A DNA stretch of 64,000 bases from NCBI GenBank assembly GCA_036571765.1, contig BROE01000024.1:4574862-4638861 (forward strand), written 5' to 3'. A program made the translations under genes and the position numbers. The stretch comes from Plecoglossus altivelis. Lineage: Eukaryota > Chordata > Actinopteri > Osmeriformes > Plecoglossidae. The notes under the pieces are model-generated. The model ran no database searches. It saw only the letters and a list, made by a program, of their open reading frames with translations, and had not been told where the DNA came from. This document shows positions 11,680 to 24,900 of this stretch, in pieces (position 1 is the first letter of the stretch; each line of letters starts with the position of its first letter).

Positions 11680-14600
11680 ATGGATGACATTGATGCCATG
11701 TTCACTGACCTGCTGGGGGAGATGGATCTGCTCACTCAGGTGAGTTTCCACAGTCTGTCCATTCTTTCACTTCCAGAAACACACTGTTCAAAAGTTATAT
11801 TCCGCTATTACACTGATCTAGTATTGATTTCGTACAGTACAACCCCTCAGGTGGTTATTGTAGAGAGCATTGCTGCTTTCAAGAGTAAATGCCTTGCGAA
11901 AAGATATTTGCGATCTCAATATGTTAACATGTGTTGAATGTGCTGTCCCCATGTTTAAAAATGCACAAGGATATGTCTGTTCATGAAGGAATAATTTACA
12001 CAACATTTGAAAAGCCACGAAATAGAACAACAGGAAAGTGTTTTTCAGAATAATGTCAATGGTGCTAAAACACACCATCTCTCAGCGAGACTCTGGTGTT
12101 TCAGCACCAGAACAGTGAGAGAAACACTTGGTGGTTTCCTCAAAAACGTAAATTACACTCGTCTTCAAGAGAAGGGGGTCAAAAGGCAAACCCATAAACA
12201 AGAAGCACATTACTTCCCTCCATGATTATCCTTTGATGTTATGTTACCGCTCTATACCTTGGTGTCACTGTACATGATATTGACTGTCAGACTTGTGGAG
12301 TGAAGAATGTAACTTGTTACATTTTTGTTCTTTTCCCTCACTCACTTCTTACATAAGCGCATGCTGTTGTGTTGTCCAACGCTGAATTTTCTTGGCTGTT
12401 TTTTTCTTTCTTCACGCAGAGTCTTGGGGTTGAGGCAGAGCCTGTGAAACCTCCCCCTAGCTTGAGCAAACAAGCCAATTTCTCTGTCGGCTTTGCGGAC
12501 GTTCACGGTAAGCCTCGTTCACTGGTCCTTACACTGTGCCAGTATGCTGTTGAAAGGAGGCCAAACTTGTGCGACTCTCATTTGCAGTTTTGTAAAACAC
12601 CAACTGTTTTCTACCAATGAACCAATCGGGGCCAATTTGCTCTGAATTACCTGGGAAATTACAGTAGATTAAGATTGAAGAGAGGGAAATTATGATTAAA
12701 AGTAGGAAAAGGAACCATTCTTAATCTAACAAACAGTCTATTGGCTACTGATCATGCTCTGCATTTCAGAGAGATCTTGATCAATCTCCCAGCAAATTGT
12801 ACAGACTGCCTCCCTTTTCTCAAACCAAGCAGTTTTGAAGAAACGAGTTGAGAGCCATGGCACAGAAATGTCCGTTGTTCATGTTCCACACCCCTTTCTA
12901 CCCTGATGCAGAGTCCCTGAATGAACTGGATGAAACTGACTTGGATTCCCTGATGTCTGGCTTGATGGCTGAAATCAACGCCACCGAGGAGAAACTGACA
13001 TCTGAACAAAAGGAAGGGAAGAAGTCCAAACCTGACCCTTCTCATCTGCCCCCTGCCCCGCAGGGTCTTAGCTCCTACCCTATTCCCTCCCAGGCCGCCA
13101 ACTCTTCGCCACAGAGCAACTCTACTGTTAGCCCTACCATTGCCACCCCCTCATCTCTCTCCCCCCCTCCACCCCCCCACAGCACTAAGCCATCAATGGT
13201 GAGTCATTTGAAGGTTAAATACAGCCAACAGCCAAATTGAGTTCCTGACTTGAAAAAGGTTCTTTGCACTCAGTATGGTTTGACATAGATGACATCTCTG
13301 CACTTTCCCTCCTTGTGATTTCTCATGTGAAGGAGGACATTGAGGCACAGATCAAAGCAGACAAAATCAAGCTTGCGTTGGAAAAGCTCAAGGAAGCCAA
13401 AGTTAAAAAGGTAAGCTACTATACCAAAGCACCCAGACTCACTGCTTACTCATTGACGCAGTGTTACAGGCCAAGAGGATGAGCAACCAACCAAGATTAC
13501 CTGATTACCGGAGACAGTGACTGTGTAGACACGAAACAAGTTTGTGTGAAAAGAAATACGTGAGCCTTATCGAGATAAATCGAGATAAATAGATAAATCA
13601 TTCTCCCGGTACATATAATCACCCAAAAAGTTTAAATGCTTGGAAAGGGGTTTTGAATTCTCAGAAAGCAGGCTTTTTTCGTCACTCACACACATGTATA
13701 CACATACACACATGTATACACATACACACACACACACGTATACATATACACACAAACTTCCCTGGTCAGTTTCATCAAAACATCAATCCAAGAAGGGGAC
13801 ACAGACCAGATGCGGAGCAGAAGGCAAAGTTTCGCTCTCAATGGTTTGTGGCATAGTTCTCTGTGGTCTGAGGTATATTACAACAGGCCCTGGAATGAAA
13901 ATGAAAGCGCAGAAGGCTGACAGCTTGTTTCCGGCATATATTCACTGTTTGAAACACAACTCCCTTTAAAACATGAAACATTTTCTCCACGTGATACAAG
14001 AAAAAGTTCATTCTGCTTCCCCCAATGGTAGACAGTTGTCTTTTTTTTTGCTGTGAGCATCATCAAGGGTAAGAGATGACTTCAAAAAGACAAATCTCAT
14101 CTATTTTGTGAAATATTTGGCACCCCTCGGTTTGCTAGCAGACGCGAACCTCAGGGGCTCCCTTAGACCTGATCTGGTAGCAGATAAAAGGGAAGTTGGC
14201 AGAAGAGCCAAACCTTCCCTAATGCAAAGTGAGTCTCAGTCACAACTTCTTCAAAACAACAGAGTACAGCAGTTAGCCGAGGCTGAGGCCTTGAAGAAGT
14301 ACTTATTCAGGTCAATTAAACAAGAACGAGGCAGGCACGTTTTTGTTTGACTCGACATTTATTTGTTCTGTGAATCTCCACACACTCTGCTGCTGTTGTT
14401 CTGGAGGTATCTTGAAGCTGGAAACCCATGACAACGATCCCGTTATAAATACGATACCTCACATTTTCTCACATGCCAGGGTGTCATTGCAGTGCTGATG
14501 ATTCACTGGAAACGAGTCTATTTTTGACACAACGACTAATGTGGGACTCTTGGACCACACTCCATATTAAGGCCTCTTAATAATGGTTTGCGTGATGCTT

Positions 14601-17600
14601 GTAGCTGGTGGTAAAGGTCCTGATGAATGACGGCAGCTCCAAGACTCTGATGGTGGATGAGAGGCAGACAGTCAGAGATGTCTTGGATAACCTGTTTGAG
14701 AAGACGCACTGCGACTGCAACGTCAACTGGACCCTTCTGGAGACCTACCCAGAACTGCAGCTTGGTGAGTATAGGATGTCCTTTTGACACAAACACACAC
14801 ACACACACACTGTACACACAATTCATGACACTCACCTACACTACACACATGCCCTGAGCACAGACACACACACACACATGCAGGACACATATAATGCAAG
14901 GCACACACTCTCTCTCTCACACACACATTTCATACATGCCCTCAGCACAGACATGCACGCTGTAAAACAAACACACAGGTGGGCCAGCTCTGGATGGTAT
15001 CTCAAGTCAAGACGATGAAAAATGTTATTATTGGCATGATGACAGCCTTGCTGCAGCACTTTCAAAATGATGCATTGATTCACGGCCCAAACCTCATAAT
15101 TCACACACACACACACACACGCACGCACGCACGCACACACACGCACACAGGTGGCCTTAATTTGCCCTATCAGACACAGTCCGTCATCTTCTCTACCATG
15201 TGGAAACATAGTCCTTATGTTCTTTATCCTCCATCATAACTCTGCTGGACCACCACTGATGGACTTAGACCCCGGTTATCTGTTGAATCATGACTCATCG
15301 TCTGCACTCTCTTCCCTTCAAGAGAAAGCGCATTTCAATTACTGTTGGCGTGAATGATCGGGGTATGATCTGTGCTCATGTATCAAGATGAGAAACAGCA
15401 TGGGTACGCCTACTCCTGGCAGACGTATCTTTAGGCCGTGGGACTGCCTCCCTGCTCTCTCCCCATTCTGTGTGGCCACCACCCACTTGACACCACTCCT
15501 TAATGTAAGTACTCTGACTCCCTGCTATCAGGAGCAGTCTGGTGTGTCATGGTGCTGACCACATGGAGGGTAACATGACTGCTTGTTCACACGGTCTTGT
15601 CAACAGTTACCTGTAGACACACGGCATTCAAAAACCATTTGCAGGCATACTTAGAAAACGTAATTCTTGAGTCTACTCTAGAAAACTCCTGTTACCATCT
15701 TCAAAAAAGTCCTCAACTATTTCATCTCTATTCATCCACAGAGCTCTATCTAAATATTCCGGAACATAAACAGAGTAAATGGTATTGTTAACAGTGTTAC
15801 TTCTTGAAAAGTGCTGAACATGAACCAGAAAAGTGCTGCTTAGGGTTAGTGTTAGTGTCACAGTTACGTTGTGTGTGTCACCATAAGGCCTCCACGTGGA
15901 CTCCATCAGACCCTGCAACACGTCATGTGGCTTCTGACGAAGTCTTAAAACGCTAGTAATAACGTGCCCCCATAACAGCACAGCCACACCAACCACTTAA
16001 TGGACTACAGCCCCTGTAAAGTAAATGGGTAGTTCTTATGTCTGTCTCCACAAGTACCAGCATCCTGCTGTTTGGTAACATGCTCAGACGAAAGTAAAAC
16101 GCTCTGAAGTTGGTCCTCGTATTTCCAGCATCTAGCGTGCGGGTGGGCGTTGTGGTGGAAGTGGAACTGGAGTGCTCTTAATGTGTTTTGGAGTTTAATT
16201 GCCAATTATATCGCCAATGAGCGAGTTGTGTTTTATTGCACCCGTTTTAAACTCTGTTTAATCAGCCTTGGGCTGTAAATGGACAATTGTACGGGGGTGT
16301 AATCCATTACCAGGGTGTGTTCTGTGATTGTGTAAATGAATGCTCCTTGGTTCTTCCCATAAACTCAATCTGGAGAGCCTCTGGAGTGTTTTAGTTCGGA
16401 CAGTGAACTTTTTCTTTATGTGTTTGCTGACATATGAGGGCTAAGGGGTTGGGACTCAGTTCCATTGTACAGTATAACTATCTGGATTCTTGGTATCCGT
16501 CCAAAAACAGGTCCTGTAATGATAATACAGTATGAGCGTCTTTATCATAGATCAGCAACATTCCGACAATTCACATCTTGAATAAGTAAACTAAAGTATA
16601 TTTTCATTTTGTAAGGCATGAGGCCTACTGGTAATCATGTTTGACCTACTTAAAGTTTTTTTAAAAGTGATACGTTAAAAGATTGGCAGAGTTTGTTCAC
16701 TCTGAGTTCCCTCTTGACAGAGCGAGGGTTTGAAGACCATGAGAACCTGGTAGAACCGCTGTCTGCATGGACCAGGGACAGCGAGAACCAGGTGGTTTTT
16801 CAAGAGCGGGAAGATAAATATGAAGTTTTCAAAAACCCTCAGGTAAGAGGTCAAAACATATTTTTCAAAGATACTCCAATGGTTTTCTTGGAATCCTTCT
16901 TCCGTGACTGAAGTTATCCAACTCTGCACCATTTCGCTCTATTCCATGTTTTCTTGTTAAATAGCCATCAGTGAAGAGGCAGCTTTTCAGCATGCTTATT
17001 ATTACAGCAGAGGCCTTCGAAATGTCTGAGTATTCATTAATTACGAACGGTTATGGCTAAAGCCATGTTGATGTTGGCAATGCAATGAATACCTTTTTTG
17101 TTTCTACCACTGTAGAACTTTTATCTGTGGAAAAAGGATAAGAACACTCTTAAAGAAATGAAAGACAGAGACAAAGAGTTACTTGTGGAGGTGAGCAAGT
17201 CTATTAAGTACAGGCACATCAACACAAGCGATTGTGACAGCGTGTGACAGTTCTCAGTGTGATATTGTGATGACTCGACTCTCAACGTGCAGGAGAACTT
17301 CTGTGGGACCTCGGTCATCGTGCCGGATCTGGAGGGCGTTCTCCACGTCAGAGAGGACGGCAAGAAGTCCTGGAAGCAGCGTCTTTTCCTCCTGAGGGCT
17401 TCTGGGATTTATTACGTACCCAAAGGGAAGAGCAAGGTTGGTGGGGTCAAAGGTCAACAGAGGGCATCTTTGGCCAATCTCAAATGTATCTCCCTATGTA
17501 TCTAAGGCAACGTGCTGCCCAGTGTAGTGTTGACAGGCCTCAGTCACAGCCTGCTTTTTTAAAAAGGGGTGGAAAATAATCTACTGCAAATATTATCTTT

Positions 17601-20600
17601 AGCGGGTACCTTTTAGATCCGTTTTTAGTAGAAGACAGACTGAAGGGAAATGGCGTAGTTGGGCTGATGAGAAATTGTCTTTTTTTCCCTGCAGACATCT
17701 CGTGACCTGGTGTGTTTCGTCCAGTTTGAAAATGTAAATGTTTACTGTGGCAAAGAGTTCAAAAACAAATTCAAGGCACCAACAGATTTCTGCTTTGTTC
17801 TCAAGGTAAGGAACAGGAAGGGGGGGGATTTCATTTCTGGAAGTTGAAGATATTGCAACAGGACAGGCAAACAGAATTAAATATAGCTGCTGTTCTTCCC
17901 TCCTGATTACAATTGAGCAATTACAGACCAACTAATCCACTAGTATCATGTTTAAATTCACACACATTATGTATGATACACTGCAAGCATAAGGATGCAA
18001 ATCGATGTTAATAGTAATTGATGTGCAAGGTTGTTTTCACAGGCTCACAATTTGTCACAGCGTAAAGTTTTGCTGTGGTAAACCATCTGCTTTTCTTGAT
18101 ATAGACTTAATGAAGTAGTTCCTTCATTTGAAGAAGTGAAAACTGAACGCAGTCCTGGTTGATCAGTTTTGCAACATATTGAAACATCTGGCCTATGATC
18201 CACTGAAGGAGGAAATACATTCACTTTTTTTGCTTTACAAATCCAACGCTTGGCTCACCAGAGTATCTGCTTCAAGTCATCATATTATCTAAAGCATTAG
18301 GACACATTTTCTATTCGTCTCCAAAAGGTTTGTCTGAATCATCGCAATCACAAAAAAAGAATTGGAGCATTTGGCGGATAATCCTTTAAGGATCTGAAAC
18401 TACTTCTTCCCCCCCTATCGTTTGGAGAACACTTGAATCAGCAACTAGCATGAGTCTTGATGGGAAGAATCAAAGCCAAAAAAGCTTAGTGAAGCAAGTA
18501 GATGGAATTGCTTTTCTTGAAAGACAGAGCCTTCGAGGATCAAGTTGAAGGCTCTGTGCTGGAGTGTTACCTTGCCAACGGCCAGATAAGATGACCTCAC
18601 TCAGTCAGAGAGGACAGGTTGGAAACCTGAGGGAAGGTTCTAGAAGGTCTCTCGTACCCAGATCAGCTGAAAGTAGCCAAAGGCCTCTCTTTAAAACGGA
18701 ATGAAACTGAGCCAGGGAATCTATCTTCAATCTTTTATTGCCGTGATGAAGACAACATATGGATGCTGGATCTGTTTTTCTGATTGGACGGTGCATATTG
18801 AAGCAGTTGACATCACACCGACATCACACCGCTCTGTGACTTGATGAGTAACTACAACTTGATTCATTCACTATCGAGATGAGATTGGACAGGGTCTCCC
18901 AAAATGTCACTTTTTAAAGCAGACTAAAACAGTTGGTTGGGTCACAGATTGGAAATAATTAAAGGCACTTTCTGCCTCCTTGTGGTTGGTTATAGGTACT
19001 TATAGGTATAAAGTTACTAAGTTTGCTTAGTAAAATGTTGACTCATAGCAGCCACAGTGAGTTGATAACAGACCTGAAGCAATAACAAGAGCTTTATTTT
19101 CTCTTTTGGAGAGTGCCAATGTTGTCATGAGACAATGATATCATGCACACTGGAGCTCTGGAATTACAGCCAAAGGCGCAAAACATAGCTTTATAGCTTT
19201 TCTTCTTTCACCTCCCCTCCTCTGTAACGGGTAATCCTCTTTCCATCAGCATCACAAGAAACTCAGTGTTTTGGATCTGACCCATGTTGCTAAGGAACTG
19301 TATCAAAACTGGATGAGCATGAGCAGTTTTCCATGACCTATCGCACAGGCAGGAGCACTGTACTGGATCACTACACAAACCTTGGAACTAAGCCTGCTTT
19401 TCTGAACGATTTTGATTTAATAATGAATGAATTCAGCAGATGACTTTCATCCAAAGCAACATGTAAAACATAACAAAGACATGATGTCCTAACTGAATCA
19501 TTTCCCTTGATTATCTCCTCCCAGCACCCACAGATTCAGAAGGATTCTCAGTACATCAAGTACCTGTGCTGCGATGACGCTAGGACCATGATGCTCTGGG
19601 TGACCGGCATACGGATCGCTAAGGTAACACACAGTGCTGTGCAAAAGGTCTCCCTGAATGTTGTTAAAAAGATGTTTGAGTGTCTGGCATTGATGTTTGG
19701 ATTCGTTTTTTTTTTGTTGTCACTTTATGTCATTAATTCCAGAGGGATTATGGCTTTACGGTTTTCAAACCTGCGCTTAAGACTTTTTTACAGTGCTTGT
19801 GTTGCATGCTAACAGTTGTCTACCTGTTGTTTCCCCCCAGTATGGTGTAACGTTGCTTGAAAACTACAAAACTGCTGTGAAGCAGACAGCTGTGACCTCA
19901 TGGACAGACCGTGTCACTTCCTCTTTACCCTCAACCTCTTCTCCCGCTACCAAGGGTAAAAATAAACCACCTGTTTAAGATGTGCTCACGCAGAGAATTC
20001 CTACAGTGTAGCATACCATATACGTATCTGTTAAATTGCATCTTATAATATTTCCGCTGTTCATTTCCTCCCCAGCTAAATCCTCCAGTCAGGCTAATGG
20101 ACATGCAACCAAGCCCTCTGCAGAGCCTGTATTCAAGGTGCATTAGAGCATCAGTAACAGTTCTGACATCACAGAAGTTCTTCCCATACTTGATGTGTCT
20201 GTTTGGACCTGTGCTCTGCTCCAAGCAATCGACCCCCCCACTCGCGCCAATGTACTCTACTCCGCCAGTTTTGTCCTGTATCGTTCTAGGCCAGCAGGGC
20301 CAACACTGGCCCCCTCCCCACCCGCCACCCCCACCCCCCCTCCCCCTCGCTCAGCAAGGTCCTCCCTCCACCAACAGCACCCGGACATGCACCCCCCACC
20401 TCGCCCCCCATGCAACTTGCCCACGGCGGAGGTGACGGCCATGCTGCGCCAGCCGCCACAGACCCGTACATGCTCCCTCCAACCCCGCCCACAACCAGCC
20501 CCCCCACGCAGCGCGCCGCCTTGACCCCACTTACCATCTCTCGAGCTGTCCAACCTCCACCACCCCACAATGACAGTCCTGCGACGCGCCCTCCTGACCT

Positions 20601-21117
20601 CTCCTCCCCACCTCCCACACGCCCCGAGCATTCGGTGCTTCAGCTAGCACGCGGTTTTCTCGATTCCTCCCGCCGCATCTGCGCCCTCCCGACCCGCGCC
20701 CTCCGTTCCGTTTGGCATGTTTCTGCCTCCACCTCCTTGGGCACTTCACCTCTCCCCCACCACCTCCTCCTCCCATCCTCTCCCTCCCCTCCCCCCCCCG
20801 CCGCCGCCGCCGCTGCAGAACCCGGGCTCAGGACCCCCATCCCCCCCACACCCCAGACCCCCCTACCCCAGACCCCCCTACCCCAGACCCCCCTACCCCA
20901 GCCCCCCCCCCCCCCCGCCTCGCCACCCCCCGAGCGCAGTCTGCCGCCCCCCTCCTCCCCAGCGAGCGATGCCGCCCTTCCGAGGCATGCTGGCCAGGGC
21001 CCCCGCCCCCACCACACCCCCCCCCCCCCCCCGCCCCCACCCGGTGCGAAGGGGGGCACCTTCTTGTCAGCACTGATGAAACATCGAGACAGCAACCAAC
21101 CAGTCAGTAGCCCATGA
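11680..21117 (+). CDS. apbb1ip: RIAM: amyloid beta precursor protein-binding family B member 1-interacting protein
   Basis: RIAM is a Rap1-GTP effector that recruits talin to activate integrins, and it binds profilin and Ena/VASP through proline-rich tracts. Coding exons: 11680-11739, 12420-12507, 12912-13198, 13333-13410, 14605-14764, 16721-16842, 17116-17190, 17293-17436, 17695-17805, 19525-19623, 19841-19955, 20076-20137 and 20290-21117, totalling 2229 nt or 742 aa (human about 666). Residues 1-20 (DIDAMF...LLGEMDLLTQ) match the talin-binding helix, and ESLNELDETDLDSLM resembles the second one. Residues 146-171 are the Lys-rich coiled coil (ADKIKLALEKLKEAKVKK), about 172-265 the Ras-association domain and about 291-446 the PH domain (EDGKKSWKQRLFLLRASGIYYVPKGK is near-identical in mammals). 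Beyond that the tail is proline-rich, ending FLSALMKHR where human has FMSDLMK. The ATG falls directly after an acceptor, so a 5' UTR exon lies upstream. The frame of the last exon is less certain. Confidence 0.92.
13688..13753. repeat. (CA)n/(TATACA) microsatellite in apbb1ip intron 4
   Basis: An imperfect CACATGTATACACATACACA repeat lies between the exons ending at 13410 and starting at 14605. Confidence 0.85.
14787..15150. repeat. (CA)n microsatellite cluster in apbb1ip intron 5
   Basis: Several CA-rich tracts (14788-14811, 14863-14880, 14924-14930 and 15102-15150, the last with GCAC interruptions) fill the start of the intron after the exon ending at 14764. Confidence 0.85.
20856..20901. 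repeat. 15-bp coding minisatellite in apbb1ip last exon
   Basis: About three copies of AGACCCCCCTACCCC lie in the proline-rich coding region and read as TPLPQ in the frame used. They are followed by a 15-base C run (20902-20916), and a 16-base C run occurs at 21017-21032. Confidence 0.85.
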
Positions 21118-21680
21118 GGCAACCTCCTCGGGGCATGTTCTACAGCCACACCAACCTGTAAAAGCTCCGAGGGCTCGTGTGACTGTGTCATGCAAAGCTT
21201 CAAGATTGGTTCTATGTTTTCATCTTCTGACATTACGGATTACAGTTACACTTGAATGCGCATATTATTCAATTACTCAGAACCCAGGTAGCTATGAACA
21301 AACAATAGGTGTGTTGGAGGTTTTAGAAGACATACAGGGAACGACTGTGAGAAAGACAGGATTTTGTGTGGATTCAAAAAATGTCACACTTGTATACGTG
21401 AATTAGATCTACCTGCTCCAATTCAAATTCCTACAGCTTTTTGTTACTTTTAATAGGGGTATACTTTTCCCTAATTGAATACTTGGGAGAATGTTTCATT
21501 CACAAACATTGATACCTGTACAAACAATATATATTTTCATGCAATTATGTGAGGGGAATGTGTAAATACTGTAAAAATGTGTTAAAACAAGTGATATGTT
21601 GGACATCCTCATGATTAAATGTTCAACTCCATTTTAATTTTGGATCTACTGCTGACTAAATAAATATTAATTTCAAAGTG
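21118..21680 (+). other. apbb1ip: apbb1ip 3' UTR
   Basis: This is AT-rich non-coding sequence after the TGA at 21115-21117. An AATAAA signal lies at 21659-21664, so cleavage is expected near 21680. The gene converges with the minus-strand SelO paralogue, whose own signal is at 21823-21828. Confidence 0.7.
21659..21664 (+). terminator. apbb1ip: Polyadenylation signal AATAAA, apbb1ip
   Basis: This is the canonical hexamer about 540 nt after the stop codon, inside AT-rich sequence. Confidence 0.65.
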
Positions 21681-21822
21681 TGCAGTGAATTCAATACTTG
21701 TATCCCTATCATTCTGAGGGCCTGTTTTCAAGCTCACCACATATCACTGTGGCTGACATGAAGTTACAACAGAGGTGAGGGGAAAGAAGATAAGGTTCAT
21801 GACGTGACATAAATATTGATTA

Positions 21823-21828
21823 TTTATT
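21823..21828 (-). terminator. Polyadenylation signal AATAAA for the SelO paralogue
   Basis: The minus-strand hexamer AATAAA lies about 105 nt after the stop at 21932. The implied 3' UTR is therefore short. I saw no SECIS quartet (ATGA...AA...TGA) between the stop and this signal or in the next about 100 nt. Confidence 0.6.
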
Positions 21829-21931
21829 TGAACAATGACACCCTGATATACATCGCCATAACCATGATCTGAGAACATGATTGTGTTACAAGTGTTCTTC
21901 TTGTTAAGCAGCAGGTTCTTGTTGATCCCAG

Positions 21932-24900
21932 TCAGGAGGAGCAACTGACTCTGACGTCCCGAGCCCACAGTGGTGGCCTGGCAGAATACCCTGCCTCTTC
22001 TGCAGTGTCTTGCTTCAGGTAGGGATGTGATAGTATCTGGTGCAGCGTCGCCACCTACAGGCCAAAAAGGGGAACTTCAAGTATTGTTCAGGGGAAGTCA
22101 TTTCTAAATGATTAGGAATTTCATGCACCTTACCACATACCTCAGAGAAATCCCCCATCTCAGCTTTACGTATTGTAGATTCAGCCATCCAGTTCCTCAG
22201 CACGTATCTTGGGTTAACGCCTGTGGAAGGGTTAACGCTGCTTTAAGAACTGAGGGGCTTTCTAAGTCAAGCGGGAGTATAATAATATCGATCAAATAAG
22301 AATGGGCTTAAAGTGGATGATACACATGTTCAGCAACTTGATTTGAATGTATTGTGCTGTAGTATATCAAACACAGAAGAATAAATCCATTAACTGGGAC
22401 GTACTTTTCATTCTGCGCTGACGGTCCATATCGGTATCACCTTTCTGTCTGAGAAAACGAAAGAGATAAAAAAAACCCATTAATGATAGACTTGTAAGAC
22501 TTTAGCCGAGTGTACCTTACACATGTCTGTTATACCACTTACCTGCTGAGTCGTTGCAGATACAGGCTGAGCCAATCAGAGAACCGCTTGTGTGAAGCCA
22601 GATCGGCCAACGCCCACATGGCCTAACGAGATGCAGAGAAGTAGATACATGGTTGCACAACAACAGAAATTCCCTAAACATAGGCCTTCTACTGAAGTGT
22701 TTAATGCTTGGCAAGTTCTTGAAATGAAGTTATATCATGTATAGCGGGTGTTCCTCCAATAGTGTGGTGTACGACCTGTGGGATGAGCCTGCTGTGGAGC
22801 TGTGTGGCTGAGGATTCGCTTAGCTGCCTGAACGTCATGGTGAAGTCTGCACCAGTCTCCTCCATCAGCTGAGGAGAGAGGGAGGGAGACACACACACAC
22901 ACACACGAGCCGGTTATCAGAGTGGACAATGAAGAATAGAACGGCTCAAGGAAAACAAGAACCGAAGTGATGACCCCACTCACCTTCAGCAGGAAAGCAA
23001 TCAGATACCCATCCTTCTCCTCCTCCCCAAGCAGGCCTAACTTGGCCTTGAAAAGTACATGCAACCTGATACAGACATGGCAAGATTGTCAACATATCAA
23101 CGGACGTCTAGATTTCCACATTTCAAATCAAACTATAAAAAGTGTAAAAGGAACAGATACACAAACAGTGAAAGAGAGAATGAGATACACAGGAAGACAC
23201 ACAACCACAAGGCAGGCAGGAAAACAGAAGAAAGGAAATACCTTCTGTGGTAAATGTCTGGGTATTCTTTTAGTACATCCATGGCTCTTTAAAAAGGAAC
23301 ACAGGGATGACAATGAAACTGATACCACTTTAGTACCCAATGAAACCAGATGACTAGTGTATGTGTGTCTATAGGTGTGTGTGTGTATGTATAGCTATGT
23401 GTGTGTGTGGGTGTGTGTGTGTAAGTACGTACCTCTTATGCTGCTTGTGAGTCAGTACAGGATGAAAGGCATCAAGCAGTCTCTCCAGGTTGAACATCCC
23501 CACATCAGCCTGGGCTCCTATTCGATACCTCCCCTCGTCATCAGATGTGTTGGGGACAAAATCTGTACATTCAAACCAAGGTTGAGACTCAATTCACTAG
23601 CACCCAGGCAAGGTAGACACACAGGTGATAACGAACAGGTGTATACTTGGGTTGTAAGACTCCATGAAGCCAAACGGTCCGTAGTCAATGGTGATGGACA
23701 GGAGACTGAAGTTATCTGTGTTACACACTCCTGTGACAGAAACAAAAAACTTGTCAAAATGCCATGCTATGGTACTATCTACAATGGAATTACTAAACAT
23801 AGACAGGTATGTGTTTTTTAATGTACAAACCATGTGCAAAGCCAATAGACATCCACTTGGCTATCAAATGAGCTGTCTCGGTTACCACCCTGAAAAACAA
23901 CCCCTGGCAAAAAACATGTAAGTAAGAAATCTGTATCTGAAATCTTCTGGTCACTAACTTTCCATGTGTAGTGTCAATGAGTCAACACACATGATTGGAT
24001 GTTAAATCTCTTTTCAGAGCGCACAAGGGTAATAAATGCATTTCTGCAACTCTCACCAAATACTTGTTTGGATCGTTTGAGTCGATGGTAGGAAAATGCT
24101 CCTTAATGACAAAGTCCAGTAATTTCCTGGAAGCCGAACAATTCCAAAGTCGGATAACGAAGTCCTGAGAGACCCAGCGCACTGCATTCTAATATCACAT
24201 GTTGGCCGAGATCGCTTTACAGAGCAGAATCTTACCTTAAGAGATCGACCTCCCCAGCATCAGCCAGAACTTCCAATGACCCAAAACGGAACCAGGACTT
24301 GGCCAGGCGAAGAACCACCGCACCTGGAGGAAGAAAACAAGTCAGTAGAATAGTACCAGGTCACGTTCCTCACACATTCCTATCCCCGACATGAGAAGCA
24401 GCCTTGTCTTAATCTGGTGACGATGATGATGCCCACCTCTCTCTGTCTGCACATTCCCAGTATAGAACCGGTCCCTCCACACTGGCTCCTGACTTACAAT
24501 AAGGCTGGAAGACAAAAGAAACACCTTCACATGAACGTGACAAAGACACCAGGTAATCAACAAACAAGAGGTCAAGTGTAAGATCCCATGACTCAACGAG
24601 TGAGCTGATACTCAAGTACCCAAAACGCTTCCACGGACTCCTTGATAAAAGGATAGTATCCAAACGGGAAGCTGTCAACGCTGACATGTAGTGGTGTCAG
24701 GTCAGGGTACCTGGCAGCCCTGCTGGTGGGGACTTCCAGGAAATGCATGGCCTCGCTGCACAGGAACTCCCGGACCGAGGACCGGACCACGGCTCGCCCA
24801 TCTCCCGACCTGCAACACCAGGTACACACGGGCACAGAGAGTGAGGGAAAAGGTCAAAGGTTGGGATGAGAAATAACATCAGGTTAGACAGCTAGGAGAT

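Noticed and set aside
20257..21233. Long minus-strand open frames rich in Gly and Arg
   Set aside because: They are antisense shadows of the C-rich proline-coding exon of apbb1ip, with no splice context or domain.
21744..21931. Read-through of the SelO paralogue stop as selenocysteine
   Set aside because: The UGA comes after Cys-Ser-Ser, exactly where SelO proteins terminate, and no SECIS-like structure was seen.
24593..24710. Extension of the SelO exon past 24711 (RYPDLTPLHVSVD...)
   Set aside because: The donor at 24710 restores the conserved join to SLIVSQEPVWRDRFY; the extension has no family similarity and is intron.
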